A DNA stretch of 64,000 bases from Fremontodendron californicum (lineage: Eukaryota > Streptophyta > Magnoliopsida > Malvales > Malvaceae), in the NCBI GenBank assembly GCA_030761205.1, contig JAULJL010000015.1:11909501-11973500 (forward strand), given 5' to 3'. The notes under the pieces were generated by a model. The model did no database searches. It saw only the letters and a list, made by a program, of their open reading frames with translations, and was not told the DNA's origin. The first letter of the stretch is position 1; every line of letters starts with the position of its first letter. Positions 8,985 through 19,939 of this stretch are shown here, piece after piece. Both the position numbers and the translations under genes were made by a program.

Positions 8985-11716
8985 ATGGCTTCACTATTAA
9001 GGTTACAAGAAAATCACATCTCGGAGGTTATATTTAACGAGGTAAGTAAATTGTTATATTATTATTGTTTTTTATATTATTATTATTTTTTATATTATGA
9101 TTGTTTTTTATATTATTATTGTTTTTTATATTATTATATTATTATTTTTTTTTATATTATTATTGTTTTTTATATTATTATATTATTTTTTTTTTATATT
9201 ATTATTGTTTTTTATATTATTATTGTGTTATATTATATTATATTATTATTGTTTTATATATTATTATTGTTTTATATTATATTATTATTGTTTTATATTA
9301 TATTATTATTGTTTTTTATATTATTATTGTATTATATTATATTATTATTGTTTTTTATATTATTATTGTTTTATATTATATTATTATAGTTTTTTATATT
9401 ATTATTGTTTTATATTATATTATATTATTATTCTTTATATTATATTAAATTATTATTGTTTTTTTATATTATATTATTATTGTTTTTTTATATTATATTA
9501 TTATTGTTTTTTTATACGAAATTATTGTTTTATATTATATTATATTATTATTGTTTATATTATATTATATTATATTATATTATATTATATTATATTATAT
9601 TATATTATATTATATTATTATTGTTTTATATTATATTATATTATTATTGTTTATATTATATTATATTATATTATTATTTTGTTATTTTATAGTTTTATTT
9701 ATTACTTTTTAATTGTTATAGTTTTATAATATATTAATTTTTATTATTATAACAGGAAACTCGTCGCGTATTACGTTCGAGGAAATTTACATTGGAGGAC
9801 CCGCATCCTTATATTATCGACCACTTAAGAAGAGCCGGATTTTATCACGCAAGTCAAATTCGACGACTTGTGATACAACCCGATTTAATCTCTGCGTTGG
9901 TCGAACGATGGAGACCCGAGACGCACACTTTTCATTTTCCATGTGGTGAATGCACGGTCAGTCTCGAAGATGTTGCGCTGCAACTTGGACTTCCGATCCA
10001 TGGCGATGCAGTTACAGGCGGAAGCCTGCTAGATTGGAATGAACTGTGTCAAGATCTATTGGGTGAGGTACCTCCAGAAGACGTCGTATCTGGCTCAACG
10101 GTGAGACTGACTTGGTTGAAAACGTTTCAAAATCTGCCATTACATGCAACCGAACAACAAATACAATATGCTGCTAGAGCATATATTTTACGTTTGATTG
10201 GAGGATTACTGATGCCTGACAAATCGAGCAGTCGGGTACATTTAATGTATCTTCCATTGCTACGTGATTTAGAGGAAGCAGCAAATTATAGTTGGGGTTC
10301 TGCGTGTTTGGCAGTTTTGTATAGAGAACTTTGCCGAGCTACAGTTCCAAAAAACCATGACATAGGTGGATGTCTAGTGCTTCTACAATCATGGGCTTGG
10401 TATCGGCTACCATTTCTTGCTCCGCGCGTGGATATTTCGGCTGTATACCCCCTTGCAAGCAGGTAATAATCTTTACTATTTTATTAATTTTGTACGAAAT
10501 TGTATTTTTATAGGTCATTAAGATATTATATGCATTTTAATAGGTGGAGTAGGAGTACGGGTAGAGATTTTACAGAGACTCCGAGCGATCTTGCAAGTAT
10601 AAGACTACGACTAGATCGACTAGGATATGATAAGGTAAATATTTCGATTGTTACATTGAAGTTTTTTTTATTTATTTAATCCTTATGAAACTAATAATTT
10701 GTAATAATTATTCGCAGTTTCTGTGGATGCCATATTCCTCGAGTGAAATTATGGCATGCCTCCCATCGGATGCCTACAATAATTTCAATATATGGAAAGC
10801 AAACACAGCATTGATATGCTTTTCATATGTAGAGTGGCACCAAACTGACCGGGTGTTGCGACAATTTGGGATGCAACAACCAATTCCTGCAGCCCCGATG
10901 AACCTTGATAAGCTTCACAAGGTCGACATGCGTGGTCGTAATGATGAATTCTGGCCTGCGAAGCATGAACGTTGGATCCAATGGTGGAACATACGTTTTG
11001 AACGAATTCCGACAGGTTACCCGATTGTTGGTAATAATTTCAACCCGTCTGCTGATTACATAAGATGGTATAGAAATGAAGGTCGGCCTTTCGTTTGTCC
11101 ACCGTCGATGCACGAGGATGTTAGGAGTATGCCATTTACCGGACAAACTTCAGCTCCAGTCCCTCCTACACAGGATATGGATGCTCCTAGACCTCGCCGA
11201 CAACGTGGGCGAAGGCGTCAACCGACCTCATCGGAGTTCACAGCACCGAGGATGTCATTTGATCATCCTGAACCTGAACGGGATCATGGAGTACCATCCA
11301 GCCATCGTTATTCCGTAAGTCACCCCGGATATGACGTTGATGAGTGTTACCGACCATCACCGCCAAGAACGAGGTTAGATGACCAGCTCCCCGTCCTAAG
11401 TCCAAGTTCAGCATATTTAACATCCATGTATCAGTTTGGAACCCCTTCGTCAGCATTTGATGCTACATCATTTATGGGTGCATCTAGTAGTCAGGTTCCC
11501 GTTATGGGTGAACTAGGTGTTGGCTCATCCAGCAGTGGGTTTCAACTTTTTGATACGGATGAAACGACTGATGACATTCAACCGGAACCATTGGCGGTTA
11601 TAGCAAGAGGTCGTGGTGGACCGCGAATACGTGCCACTGACGAGGTTGAACGACGGGTGCAACCACCACGCACTAGAAGAGCTCGACACTGTTGCTCTAC
11701 ACCACGCAATAATTAG
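8985..11716 (+). CDS. MAIN-like plant mobile domain (PMD) protein, four exons, intact
   Basis: Predicted exons are 8985-9041, 9756-10462, 10544-10634 and 10718-11716. All have GT/AG borders and compatible phases, giving 617 codons without a stop. Exon 1 encodes MASLLRLQENHISEV. Exon 2 carries the PMD core (RWRPETHTFHFPCGE, then VALQLGLPIHG, LLDWNELC, MPDKSSSRVHLMYLPLLRDL, YRELCRATV). Exons 3-4 carry the C-terminal half (FLWMPYSSSEIMACLP, WKANTALICF, RVLRQFGMQQPIP). The last 200 residues are Ser/Pro/Arg-rich and look disordered. PMD proteins related to Arabidopsis MAIN and MAIL1 act in the nucleus with a PP7-like phosphatase in gene expression and TE silencing; PMD is also known from transposons. 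Here the gene is the sole cargo of a MULE. Host function is unproven. The start is chosen for its position after the TATA box and its conservation in both broken copies. Confidence 0.8.
9050..9705 (+). repeat. TTA/TTG microsatellite filling intron 1
   Basis: Intron 1 (9042-9755) is almost entirely a degenerate array of TTATA, TTATTATTG and TTTTTATA units. The Tyr/Ile/Phe-rich open frames it produces in three phases are artefacts. The corresponding introns in the broken copies are only about 190 bp long and lack the array, so the expansion is specific to this copy. Confidence 0.85.
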
Positions 11717-12387
11717 AATAATTGTAATGTGTTTTAAATTTCTAATATAAATTTATATGTTTTGCATTTCATGTAATTTGTTCGGAAATTAATTGTTATA
11801 TTTTATTTTAATTTATATCTTAATGTTGTTATTTAATTTTAATATAATAATCCAAATTACATGATAAGTTGCTTTTCTTTTTTTCATTTTAATTTAATTT
11901 TCTTTTTAAATTATAATAAGAAAAAAAAAATTTAATCAGAAATTAAATTAAAATTTTTTTATCAAATATCCAGTTTTAAACTGTAACAATCTATATTATT
12001 ATTAAAAACAATGATTAAATTAATGTCACGAGTTAATCGAATACCAACTCAAAAAAACTAATCAAATTAAAAAAAATAATTTAACAATACCAACTTAAAA
12101 ATAACTTCTTTATTTAAAAAAGTGACTCGATAAATTTCTTTTAAAAAAAATTTATTTACATTTTACATCATTAAATTATTTTTGATATAAATTAAATTTT
12201 CTTTTTTATAATATTACAAAATTATAAAAAATAAAATTTTTGATATAAAAATTTTATTTTTTATATAATCTTCTTTTTAAATTTTAATAAGAAATATATT
12301 TTTATTTTTTATAAAATTGTAATAATAAATTAAATTACATTTTTAATATATATTTTAAAAAAATAAATAACCAAACCTATAAAAAAA
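11717..12387. other. AT-rich 3' part of the MULE, no gene
   Basis: This lies between the PMD stop codon and the right TIR. It is very AT-rich, with no codable sequence or recognisable repeat. Transcript 3' end signals for the PMD gene would lie here, but I cannot single one out. Confidence 0.5.
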
Positions 12388-12776
12388 ATATTTTAATTTA
12401 ATTTATAATTTTTAAAAATAAATTTATCAAATTAAAATAAAATATTGTTTTAATATAATTTTTTTTTATTAATTAAAAAAAAAAATATACATGAAGGGAA
12501 ATCGCCACCCCCCATGGCGATTTCCCTTCATGGTTTTAGCAAAATTGGCTAAAATTACCAAGGGAAATCGCCATGGGGGGTGGCGATTTCCCTTGGTATT
12601 TTTTGGCGATTTCCCTTGGTATTTTTTTGCAAATTTGCAAAAAAACACGCTGGGAAATCGCCATGGGGGATGGCGATTTCCCAGCTGAAAAAAAAAGGTC
12701 CGTATTTTGGGAAATAATCAAAAAGTAACGGTAATTTGATAATTTTTTTTTTTGGCTATATTGTAATAAAAAAGCC
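12388..12776 (-). repeat. Right TIR with three hairpin palindromes
   Basis: The inverse of 8194-8632 and nearly identical where aligned. Three palindromes remain complete (about 12490-12532, 12556-12598 and 12649-12685). The unit matching the second palindrome of the left TIR is reduced to one arm near 12605-12620, a deletion of about 50 bp that probably arose between repeated arms. Confidence 0.85.
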
Positions 12777-12920
12777 TATTAGAGTCAAATGAGATGTAAT
12801 GTCCAACGATATTAATGCAATACAATACATTTGGAAAGTAATTTTTAAGGTATAATTAATTTATGTTTCTCCTTGCTCTTTTATATTAATACTAGTTTTT
12901 AATGTCACATGCGATGCACG

Positions 12921-13200
12921 TAAAGGTGTTCATGGGCCGGGTCAATACTCAAAATTTTTTTGGGATCCTTGCCCAGGCCCGGCTCGTCGGCCCGTGAGCA
13001 CTGTTCATCCTATTTAAAAAATAAAATAAAAAATATTTTTATTAATATTTTTATAATTAAAATTAAATAAAATAATATTATTTTAATACAAAAAACACTG
13101 TTTCGAGTAGGGCCAGAACAAGAATTTTCTGCCCAGGCTAGGCCCAATGCGAGCCAGGCCTGCCGGGTGGAGCGAGCTACCTGGCCCGTGAACAGGTCTA
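12921..13200. mobile_element. hAT-like MITE, 280 bp
   Basis: Inverted ends TAAAGGTGTTCATGGGCC and GGCCCGTGAACAGGTCTA enclose an AT-rich core. The element is flanked by GATGCACG and GTTGCACG, an 8-bp target duplication with one mismatch. GC-rich inner arms (GCCCAGGCCCGGC / GCCCAGGCTAGGCCC) are shared with the copies at 46316 and 58085. The ORF on the minus strand is spurious. Confidence 0.7.
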
Positions 13201-13208
13201 GTTGCACG

Positions 13209-14607
13209 TGATTTTACGCATTCAATTATTTTAATTTATTAAATAATATATTTTTACTTCATGTAACTAATGTAAAGTAATCATTATTCAAATTGTTGAA
13301 CATAATTCAAATATATCAATTATTTTGATAATTTAAATACTATAATAATAAAAGAACTCCAAATCATAATTAAAACACTTTGTACAATGTTAAAAAAATG
13401 GATATATTGTAGATCAATATTTTTCACTTTTCACTCTTCAATTTTTTCTCTTCTTTTCTTAATAGTAAATTCAGCATATATATATATATGTATATATATA
13501 TTATCTTGTCTGTCAAAATCTATTTAAAAATCAAATAATAAAGTTATACATATTGTAAATTGTGCATAGTAATTCGTAAATAATATAAAATGACAATTGT
13601 TGTATACATAAGACATTATATTAGATTCTATTAATGTAAAATTACATCTTTAACCATTACTTCTGTAAATCCAAACAACTAAAGAAAATTATAAGCACAC
13701 TGTAAAGAATAAAAAATAATAGCTAGTTAACCAATAAACGTACACAAAGAGAGACAAATATATAGTGATCTCTATAAAATTGCAAACAAAATGTAAAAAA
13801 TAATAAATATCATATTAACAAACAAAAAAGGACGGAATACTTAAATTTTTTATAAATATCATAGTAACAGTTATCAATAAATCGTTTGAAGAAAAAAAAA
13901 TAAGATGTTATGATAGTGAATTAAAAAACCAAAATCATTATAAGAAAAAAAAAAAGAAGCAATAAACCGTATTCAAAAACAAAAAACAATGGTTAACAAA
14001 GTATTACTCAATATTTGTTATTTTGTGAAAATAACAGTTAAAACATCTATTTTATAGTGAGAAGTCTTAGTTTTAATTGGTATATAATTACATTAATAAT
14101 TAAGTGAGAATTACTCTACTACTGTAAGTACTCTTTGCTAATTGACCAGTTGGCATAATTTTAATTAGAGTGAAATTGTAATTCAACATGGATATAAGGA
14201 GTTTATATTGATCATAAAGATTTTTTTATTTTTTATAACTGATTAAATATTAATTACAAAAATTAAAAAAAAAAAAAAAACAAAGACAATAATCAAACTT
14301 ACTAATGAGCACGGTAACTTACGAAACAAAAATAGTAATTTCTCATTGATAAGGAAACCTAAGATATATAACTATATAAATTAACCAATTATTAAATTTA
14401 AACAAATGAAATTATCTGATCGAATATTTGGATAAAATTTAAAAAAAAATATAATCCCAATCTTATATTATATAATATAATAATAAATATTATTATAATA
14501 GCTTTTAAGTAATATAATAAATAATAATAAACATTATCGTCTGTTCAAAAGATTTTTTATATTCATACTTTTATATATATTATAGATAATTAGTATTTTG
14601 TATAGAT
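13209..14607. other. AT-rich spacer, nothing recognised
   Basis: Long A and T tracts and a short (TA)n near 13480. I found no ORF with protein-like composition, no RNA gene and no clear repeat structure in these 1.4 kb. Confidence 0.5.
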
Positions 14608-14664
14608 ATCAATATTTTATAATTAAGAAAATCAATTATAGATGCCCCTCAAAAAGGAAAAAAA

Positions 14665-15026
14665 ATGGTAACTACGGTTTTTATCAACAATCTGCCTCCT
14701 TCGATGAATTGAAGATGGATTCAAACAATAGGTGACAAAATTGGAGCTAACATTGCAAGATTCAATCCCAGGGACTCTTTTTGGAGGAAATCAGATAAAA
14801 GTGCAGTTCCTGTTCAATCAAGGCTTAGCTCGCATCAAGAAGAAAGGTTTGGTGAGAGAGATTCGATGAATAAAAAAACGTACTGTCAAGTTGTGAGAGA
14901 CGGCAATAAGACTGATACCGTAACATCAAATATACAGGAGAATGCTCAGGAAAATGATGGAAAAGTTCATGGTTTTGTAGATGCTGAGAGACTCCATTGG
15001 TTAGAACATTGCTTAGTTGGAAGGTG
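14665..15026 (+). pseudogene. LINE ORF1, N-terminal part
   Basis: The frame starts MVTTVFINNLPPSMN, an RRM-like beginning as in plant L1-type ORF1 proteins. It meets an in-frame TGA at 14710-14712 (probably from TGG) and then stays open (RWIQTIGDKIGANIARFNP ... VHGFVDAERLHWLEHCLVGR) to the Tat insertion. ORF1 proteins bind LINE RNA; this copy is broken by the stop and by 22.6 kb of inserted DNA. An ordinary RRM gene is a less likely alternative, given the poly(A) end and target duplication. Confidence 0.55.
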
Positions 15027-16117
15027 TGTAGAAGGAGAAATTTTTTGATCAATTATAAATGGTTACGTGTTAATTGAATTTTTTTTTATAAAAAAATTTT
15101 CAATTAAATTATGCATTATTATGTGAAATTGATAATATCATATTATAATTAATTATTTTATAATTAATTAAATATGTACACATGGTGTGACCAATCAAAT
15201 TGCAAGGATTCATGGGTTATCCAATCAAATTTCACCCATGTGTCATAATTATTTTACCTCTAATTAAATTAAATTAATTAAGAGATAAATAATAAATTTT
15301 TATCTCTAATTAAATTAAATTAATTAAGAGATAAATAATAAAGTTTTATCTTTAATTAAATTAAATTAATTAAGAGATAAATAAATATTTATCTCTAATT
15401 TAATTAATTAATTAAGTGATAAAAAAATAAATATTTTATCTCTAATTTAATTAATTAATTAAGGGATAAATAATAAAATTTTATCTCTAATTAAATTAAA
15501 TTAATTAAGAGATAAATAAATATTTTATCTCTAATTTAATTAATTAATTAAGTGATAAAAAATAAATATTTTATCTCTAATTAAATTAAATTAATTAAGA
15601 GATAAATAAGAAGATATTATCTCTAATTAAATTAAATTAATTAAGAGATAAATAAGGAGGATAAGTTCTTTTAAAACTCTCTTTCACCTGGCTAGCTACC
15701 ACTATAAATAGAGACCTCCCCTTAACACAAATTCACAATTCAGAAAGACTTAAGAGAAGAAGATTTTGAAGAGCCAAATCTTCTCAAAAGTCTTAAGAAG
15801 AAATTAGAGAAATTCTAAGAACGCGGTGCTTGTTCTTGAGAATTCTCAAAGAAGCTGTTCTCCGATCTTGTTCATCGAAGGAAAGGAGATAATTCCTGTT
15901 TTTCAAGACCAAGTCTAGAAGACCCTTGAAGCGGATCTTATCGATTCAAGATCAAGTCGTGAAGACCCTTGAATCAAAATTTTACTGAAGAAAAGAATCA
16001 AAGGATTTCTTTCTTTAAGAATATTCAGAGATTGTAACCTCAAAGTTTGATTAATAAAATTATTATTTGACTCCAAATTTTCCTTATCATATTTTTGACG
16101 CGAAATTTGTGTGTACA
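15027..16117 (+). repeat. 5' LTR of the Tat element
   Basis: It begins TGTAGAAGGAG and ends GTGTGTACA. A TATA box (CTATAAATAG) is at about 15702 and a polyadenylation-like AATAAAAT near 16053. The U3 part holds an AT-rich minisatellite. It is 52 bp shorter than the 3' LTR, mainly because of repeat-unit number. Confidence 0.9.
15255..15655 (+). repeat. AT minisatellite in U3 of the 5' LTR
   Basis: Units of about 40-48 bp are built on TTATCTCTAATTAAATTAAA followed by TTAATTAAGAGATAAATA. Each unit is nearly self-complementary, as TCTCTAATTAA pairs with TTAATTAAGAGA. Roughly nine units are present. Confidence 0.85.
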
Positions 16118-16122
16118 AATTT

Positions 16123-16140
16123 TGGCACGCCCGATGGGAC
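16123..16140 (+). other. Primer binding site of the Tat element
   Basis: TGGCACGCCCGATGGGAC begins 5 bp after the 5' LTR and would pair with the 3' end of a host tRNA. The same type of site is usual for Tat-lineage elements. I do not assign the tRNA. Confidence 0.7.
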
Positions 16141-16190
16141 CATCTCTGCCTTTCATCTCTTTTCTTCAAAACTCAAGTTATCAAGTTGCA

Positions 16191-17866
16191 ATGGTTCCCA
16201 AGAAGAACCTTGCTAACAAACCAACTCTCAAGCCTGCTCGAGCTAATCCTGCAGTCTACCCCACTTCATCATCAAGCGTTGAGATCCCCGCTCATCCTTA
16301 TGGCACTAGGAGTAAGACCAAAACTCTTGCTGAATTGTATGAGCAAACTTTTTCGACGCTCAATCAAAACCCTCTCTATGACACTTCTTCTCCAATTCAA
16401 GACTTAGAAGAAGTTTCCGCTGGACAAGTCGATTCTCCTCGAGGATCAAGTGCAAGTCGCCAGTTAACATACAAAGAACAAGATAGCTACTCAAGCAACA
16501 AGCCTATTCCATCATCTGCTCCAAAATCAAGTTCTGGAGTAATGGCTGTCATGACAACTGGCACCACATCATTGGAAGAACAAGTTGCACTTCTGGCAAA
16601 ATCTGTTGAAATTCTTTCAGCAAGTATCAAAGAGAAGGATAACCAGATCGCTTCCATGATGGACAAGATCGCCGGTCTCACTGGAAAAAGGAACGAAGCT
16701 TCAAACCAAAATTGGCAATCAATCTTTCAAGATGATGGTGAGAACTCTGGCAAGGAAGTTGCTAAGGATTCTGAAGAAAAGATCAATGAACTCGTCACTA
16801 CCAGTCAGCTCAAGGATCTTATCAAGGAGGCTATCAAAGATCAAGTTGAAAGCATCACTCAACCTTCATATACATATGCAAAACCATATTCTCAAAGGAT
16901 CGATCGTCTGAGGATGCCCGGGAACTATCAACCCCCAAAGTTTCAGCAGTTCGATGGAAAAGGAAATCCACGCCAACATGTTGCACATTTCGTGGAAACC
17001 TGCAATAATGCTGGTACCTATGGGGATCTCATGGTGAAGCAGTTCGTTCGCTCCTTAAAAAGCAACGCCTTTGACTGGTATACTGATCTTGAGCCTGGGA
17101 CGATTGACAGCTGGGAACAACTTGAGCGTGAATTCCTTAATCGATTCTACAGCACTCGTCGTATAGTCAACATGATCGAACTCACAAGCTCACGTCAATG
17201 GAAGGATGAGCCAGTCATTGATTACATCCACAGATGGAGAAATCTGAGCCTTAACTGCAAAGAAAGACTTTCTGAGTCTTCTGCCCTTGACATGTGCATC
17301 CAAGGCATGAATTGAGGCTTGCGTTACATTCTTCAAGGCATCAAGCCTAAGACCTTTGAAGAATTAGCCACTCGTGCTCATGATATGGAGTTGAGTATGA
17401 CAGCTGCTGGAAATCAGGAACCTCCGGTGCAAGAGACAAAGAAAGGAAAGGAAAAACAAAATACCCGCAAAGGGGGCAAAACCTTTATCAACAAGGGAGA
17501 AAGCAAACAGTCCATGATCGTGACTACCAAGCCTCTTAAGATATCTCCCAAGTCAAAACAATCTCAAGAGATGAAATCTTCTCCTATCCAAGACAAAGGT
17601 AAAGGCAAGATCACTTTGAAAGAGAGACAAGAAAAGAAGTATTATTTTCCCGATTATGATGTTTCAAACATTCTTGAAGAACTTTTAAAGACTAAGCTGA
17701 TTCAGTTACCAGAAATGAAGCGACCTGAAGCAGCTGATAAAGTAAAAGACCCCAATTATTGCAAGTACCATCGCTTGATTAGCCATCCTCTGGAGAAGTG
17801 CTTTATTTTGAAGGATAAAATCATGCGACTCTATGAAGAGGGGAAATCGAGTTTGAAGAAAAAACG
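16191..17866 (+). pseudogene. Tat gag (capsid) polyprotein, broken
   Basis: It starts MVPKKNLANKPTLKPARANP; ATG 16191 is in frame with the long open stretch. A central coiled region (TTSLEEQVALLAKSVEILSA) precedes the retrotransposon gag domain (FDGKGNPRQHVAHFVETCNN ... FVRSLKSNAFDWYTDLEPG ... QWKDEPVIDYIHRWRNLS). A TGA at 17313-17315 interrupts the frame in GMN-stop-GLRYILQGIKPKTFEELATRAHD, most likely a TGG-to-TGA change. The frame continues to near 17866, where a 1-nt indel shifts it into the protease frame. Gag forms the virus-like particle in the cytoplasm. Confidence 0.8.
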
Positions 17867-19495
17867 ATGTCATCAAATTTGGCATCAGTCAATATGGTTT
17901 CTCAATCCAATTTGCTGGATAGAACCATAAAATTTGGCTCTTTTGATCCTATCATACTGGCTCCAAGTACAAGTACGATGGCGGATCTTCAGGGAAGTGG
18001 GGGCAACTATTTGCTTCAAAGACAAAATCAAGATCACGATGGTTGGACTCTAGTCACACGTCGAAGAAGCAAAAAGAAGAATCTTCCAAAAGTTGTGAAA
18101 ATGCCTACAAGAGCTAAGATGATCAAACAACCATCTAAATCTCCAAAGCCCAATGTGCCTCAAGAAGCAAAAATGCCATCTCAGGGTAAAAATTCAGTAG
18201 GGAGAAAGTCAAGGAGGCAAATCACTTTAAACGAATTCATGCCAATTCAGCTTAGAAATGAAGATTTGGTTTTCATGACTTGTTACCATAACGGTGGCAA
18301 TGAAGATAATGAAAACAACATTGACTCAGTAGCATTTGAAGTTGATGATCATTCTTGTGCTACGAAAATTAACTTTTCTGATGAAGATCTGTTGCTGGGG
18401 TCAACCCCTCATAATCGACCGTTGTTCGTCGTAGGATATACTCGGGAACAGAAGATCAATAGAATCTTAATCGATGATGGTTCTGCTGTCAACATACTCC
18501 CGTTGATGACAATGAAAGAATTGGGAGTTCCTTTGGATGAATTGATGCAAAGCCGCTTGATGATCCAAGGATTCAACCAAAGGGGACAAAGAGCTCTTGG
18601 AAAACTTAGACTTCAACTTTTCATTGGAGATATGGAGTCAAGTCCACTTTTCCATGTGATTGATGCCAAAATGACATACAACATGTTGTTAGGACGACCG
18701 TGGATACATCAAAATGGTGTAGTCTCCTCAACTCTGCATCAATGTCTCAAGTATTGCAGAAACGGTCAAGTCAAGACGATCCTTGCAGACGCTAAGCCAT
18801 TTACTATAGCAGAAGCACATTTCGCAGATGCAAAGTTTTATCTAAAAAATACATTTATCGAAGAAGTAATGCCCAACCCGATGCAAGAATTAAAGCAAAA
18901 GGGAAAGAATTTGGCTTCTTCCACAGTTGGTGAAGATGAAATTGCTCAAGGTTTAAAGGATCTGACTCTTCCCCTCACTAACTTGGAAGAATCAAGAGGC
19001 CTTATACCTCCACTGCAAGGATTTGTTAGACCAGTAGAAGAATCTCTTTGTGAACATCAGGATCTTCCTACTCATCGAGCTAAAGATTTTGATTCTAATG
19101 CTTATAGGTTGCTTGTCAAAGCTGGATATAAACAAGAGGATGTTGCAAAATTGGCTCACGAGACAAAAGAGCCTAGCAAAGAAAAGCTGCAAAGTTCATT
19201 CAAGATTCGACAGGTCTGGCAAAAGAAGATTGATCACATCGGAACTTCTAGAGAGGGGCTTGGATATTCTACATTAAAATTGAAGATTCATAAACAAACA
19301 TCGAGGTACATAAATGTGGAGGAAGTTCCCGAGGAGCAAGAAGATGCAGTGAAACCACCAGGACTTTCAGTATTTGATCGCTTGGGAGCACGCTCAACAC
19401 GATGTTCAGTGTTTGATCGTTTGAGCATTCAATCATCACGAAGGTCAGTTTTTGAAAGAATGGGAGAAAAATGCAGTGAAGTTTTCTGTAAGTAA
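17867..19495 (+). pseudogene. Tat protease region
   Basis: This open stretch of 542 codons follows gag in another frame. The retropepsin-type aspartic protease is seen in RILIDDGSAVNILPLMTMKE (D-D-G in place of the more common D-T/S-G) and in MLLGRPWIHQ, which matches the second conserved block of the family. The C-terminal part has a characteristic repeated linker, SVFDRLG...SVFDRLS...SVFERMG. A frameshift near 19470 ends the frame, and an in-frame TAA near 19796 lies between here and the RT. The protease would cut the Gag-Pol precursor. Confidence 0.75.
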
Positions 19496-19939
19496 ACCAA
19501 TTTCCATTCAGTCAAGGCTTGGAAGTTTGTACTCTGAAGAAGTTAACTGTGGCCGAAAAAAAAAATTTCCACTCTAAAGGAATCAAGAGATTTTCACAGC
19601 AAAATTCCTTCTCGAATGAAAAGGCAAAGCGAATGAAAGGTAACTACCGGTGAAGTTTTAAAGGCTAGAAAGCACACAGTGGTTATAACCAAATCGGTCT
19701 CATCCTCAGAGGAAGAAGAACTTGAAGAAACAGAAATCCTCACTTCTAACCATGTAAAAGAAACTGGTGAAAAATCTCAAGAAGAAGAAGCCCAATAAGC
19801 CCCTTCGTCTTTTGAAGAAGGAAATCAAGCTACTATTGATGAGCTAAAGGAGGTTAACATCAGTACTAGTGAAGATCCACGACCGGTCTTTATTAATGCT
19901 TGCTTACCACCAGAAGAAGAAAAAGCCTATCTTGATCTT

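Larger units (their letters stand above)
8194..12776 (+). mobile_element. Mutator-like element with intact MAIN-like gene
   Basis: The 4.6-kb element has near-identical inverted ends (GGCTTTTTTATTACAATATA) and is flanked on both sides by the perfect 10-bp direct repeat TATTAGAGTC (8184-8193 and 12777-12786). Target duplications of 9-10 bp and long TIRs are features of Mutator-like elements. The TIRs contain stacked palindromes. The only gene inside is the MAIN-like/PMD gene; no MURA-type transposase is visible, so movement would need a transposase from elsewhere. It is related to but distinct from the MULEs at 4065 and 60037: same GGC terminus, gene and layout, different palindrome sequence. 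Confidence 0.85.

Noticed and set aside
8725..9729. Long ORFs rich in Lys/Pro and in Tyr/Ile/Phe/Cys
   Set aside because: They are products of the poly(A), C-tract and TTA microsatellite; three phases are open at once, which shows low complexity rather than coding.
15255..15655. Regularly spaced repeats that might suggest a CRISPR array
   Set aside because: The units are contiguous AT-rich minisatellite copies inside a eukaryotic LTR, without unique spacers, and recur in the 3' LTR.
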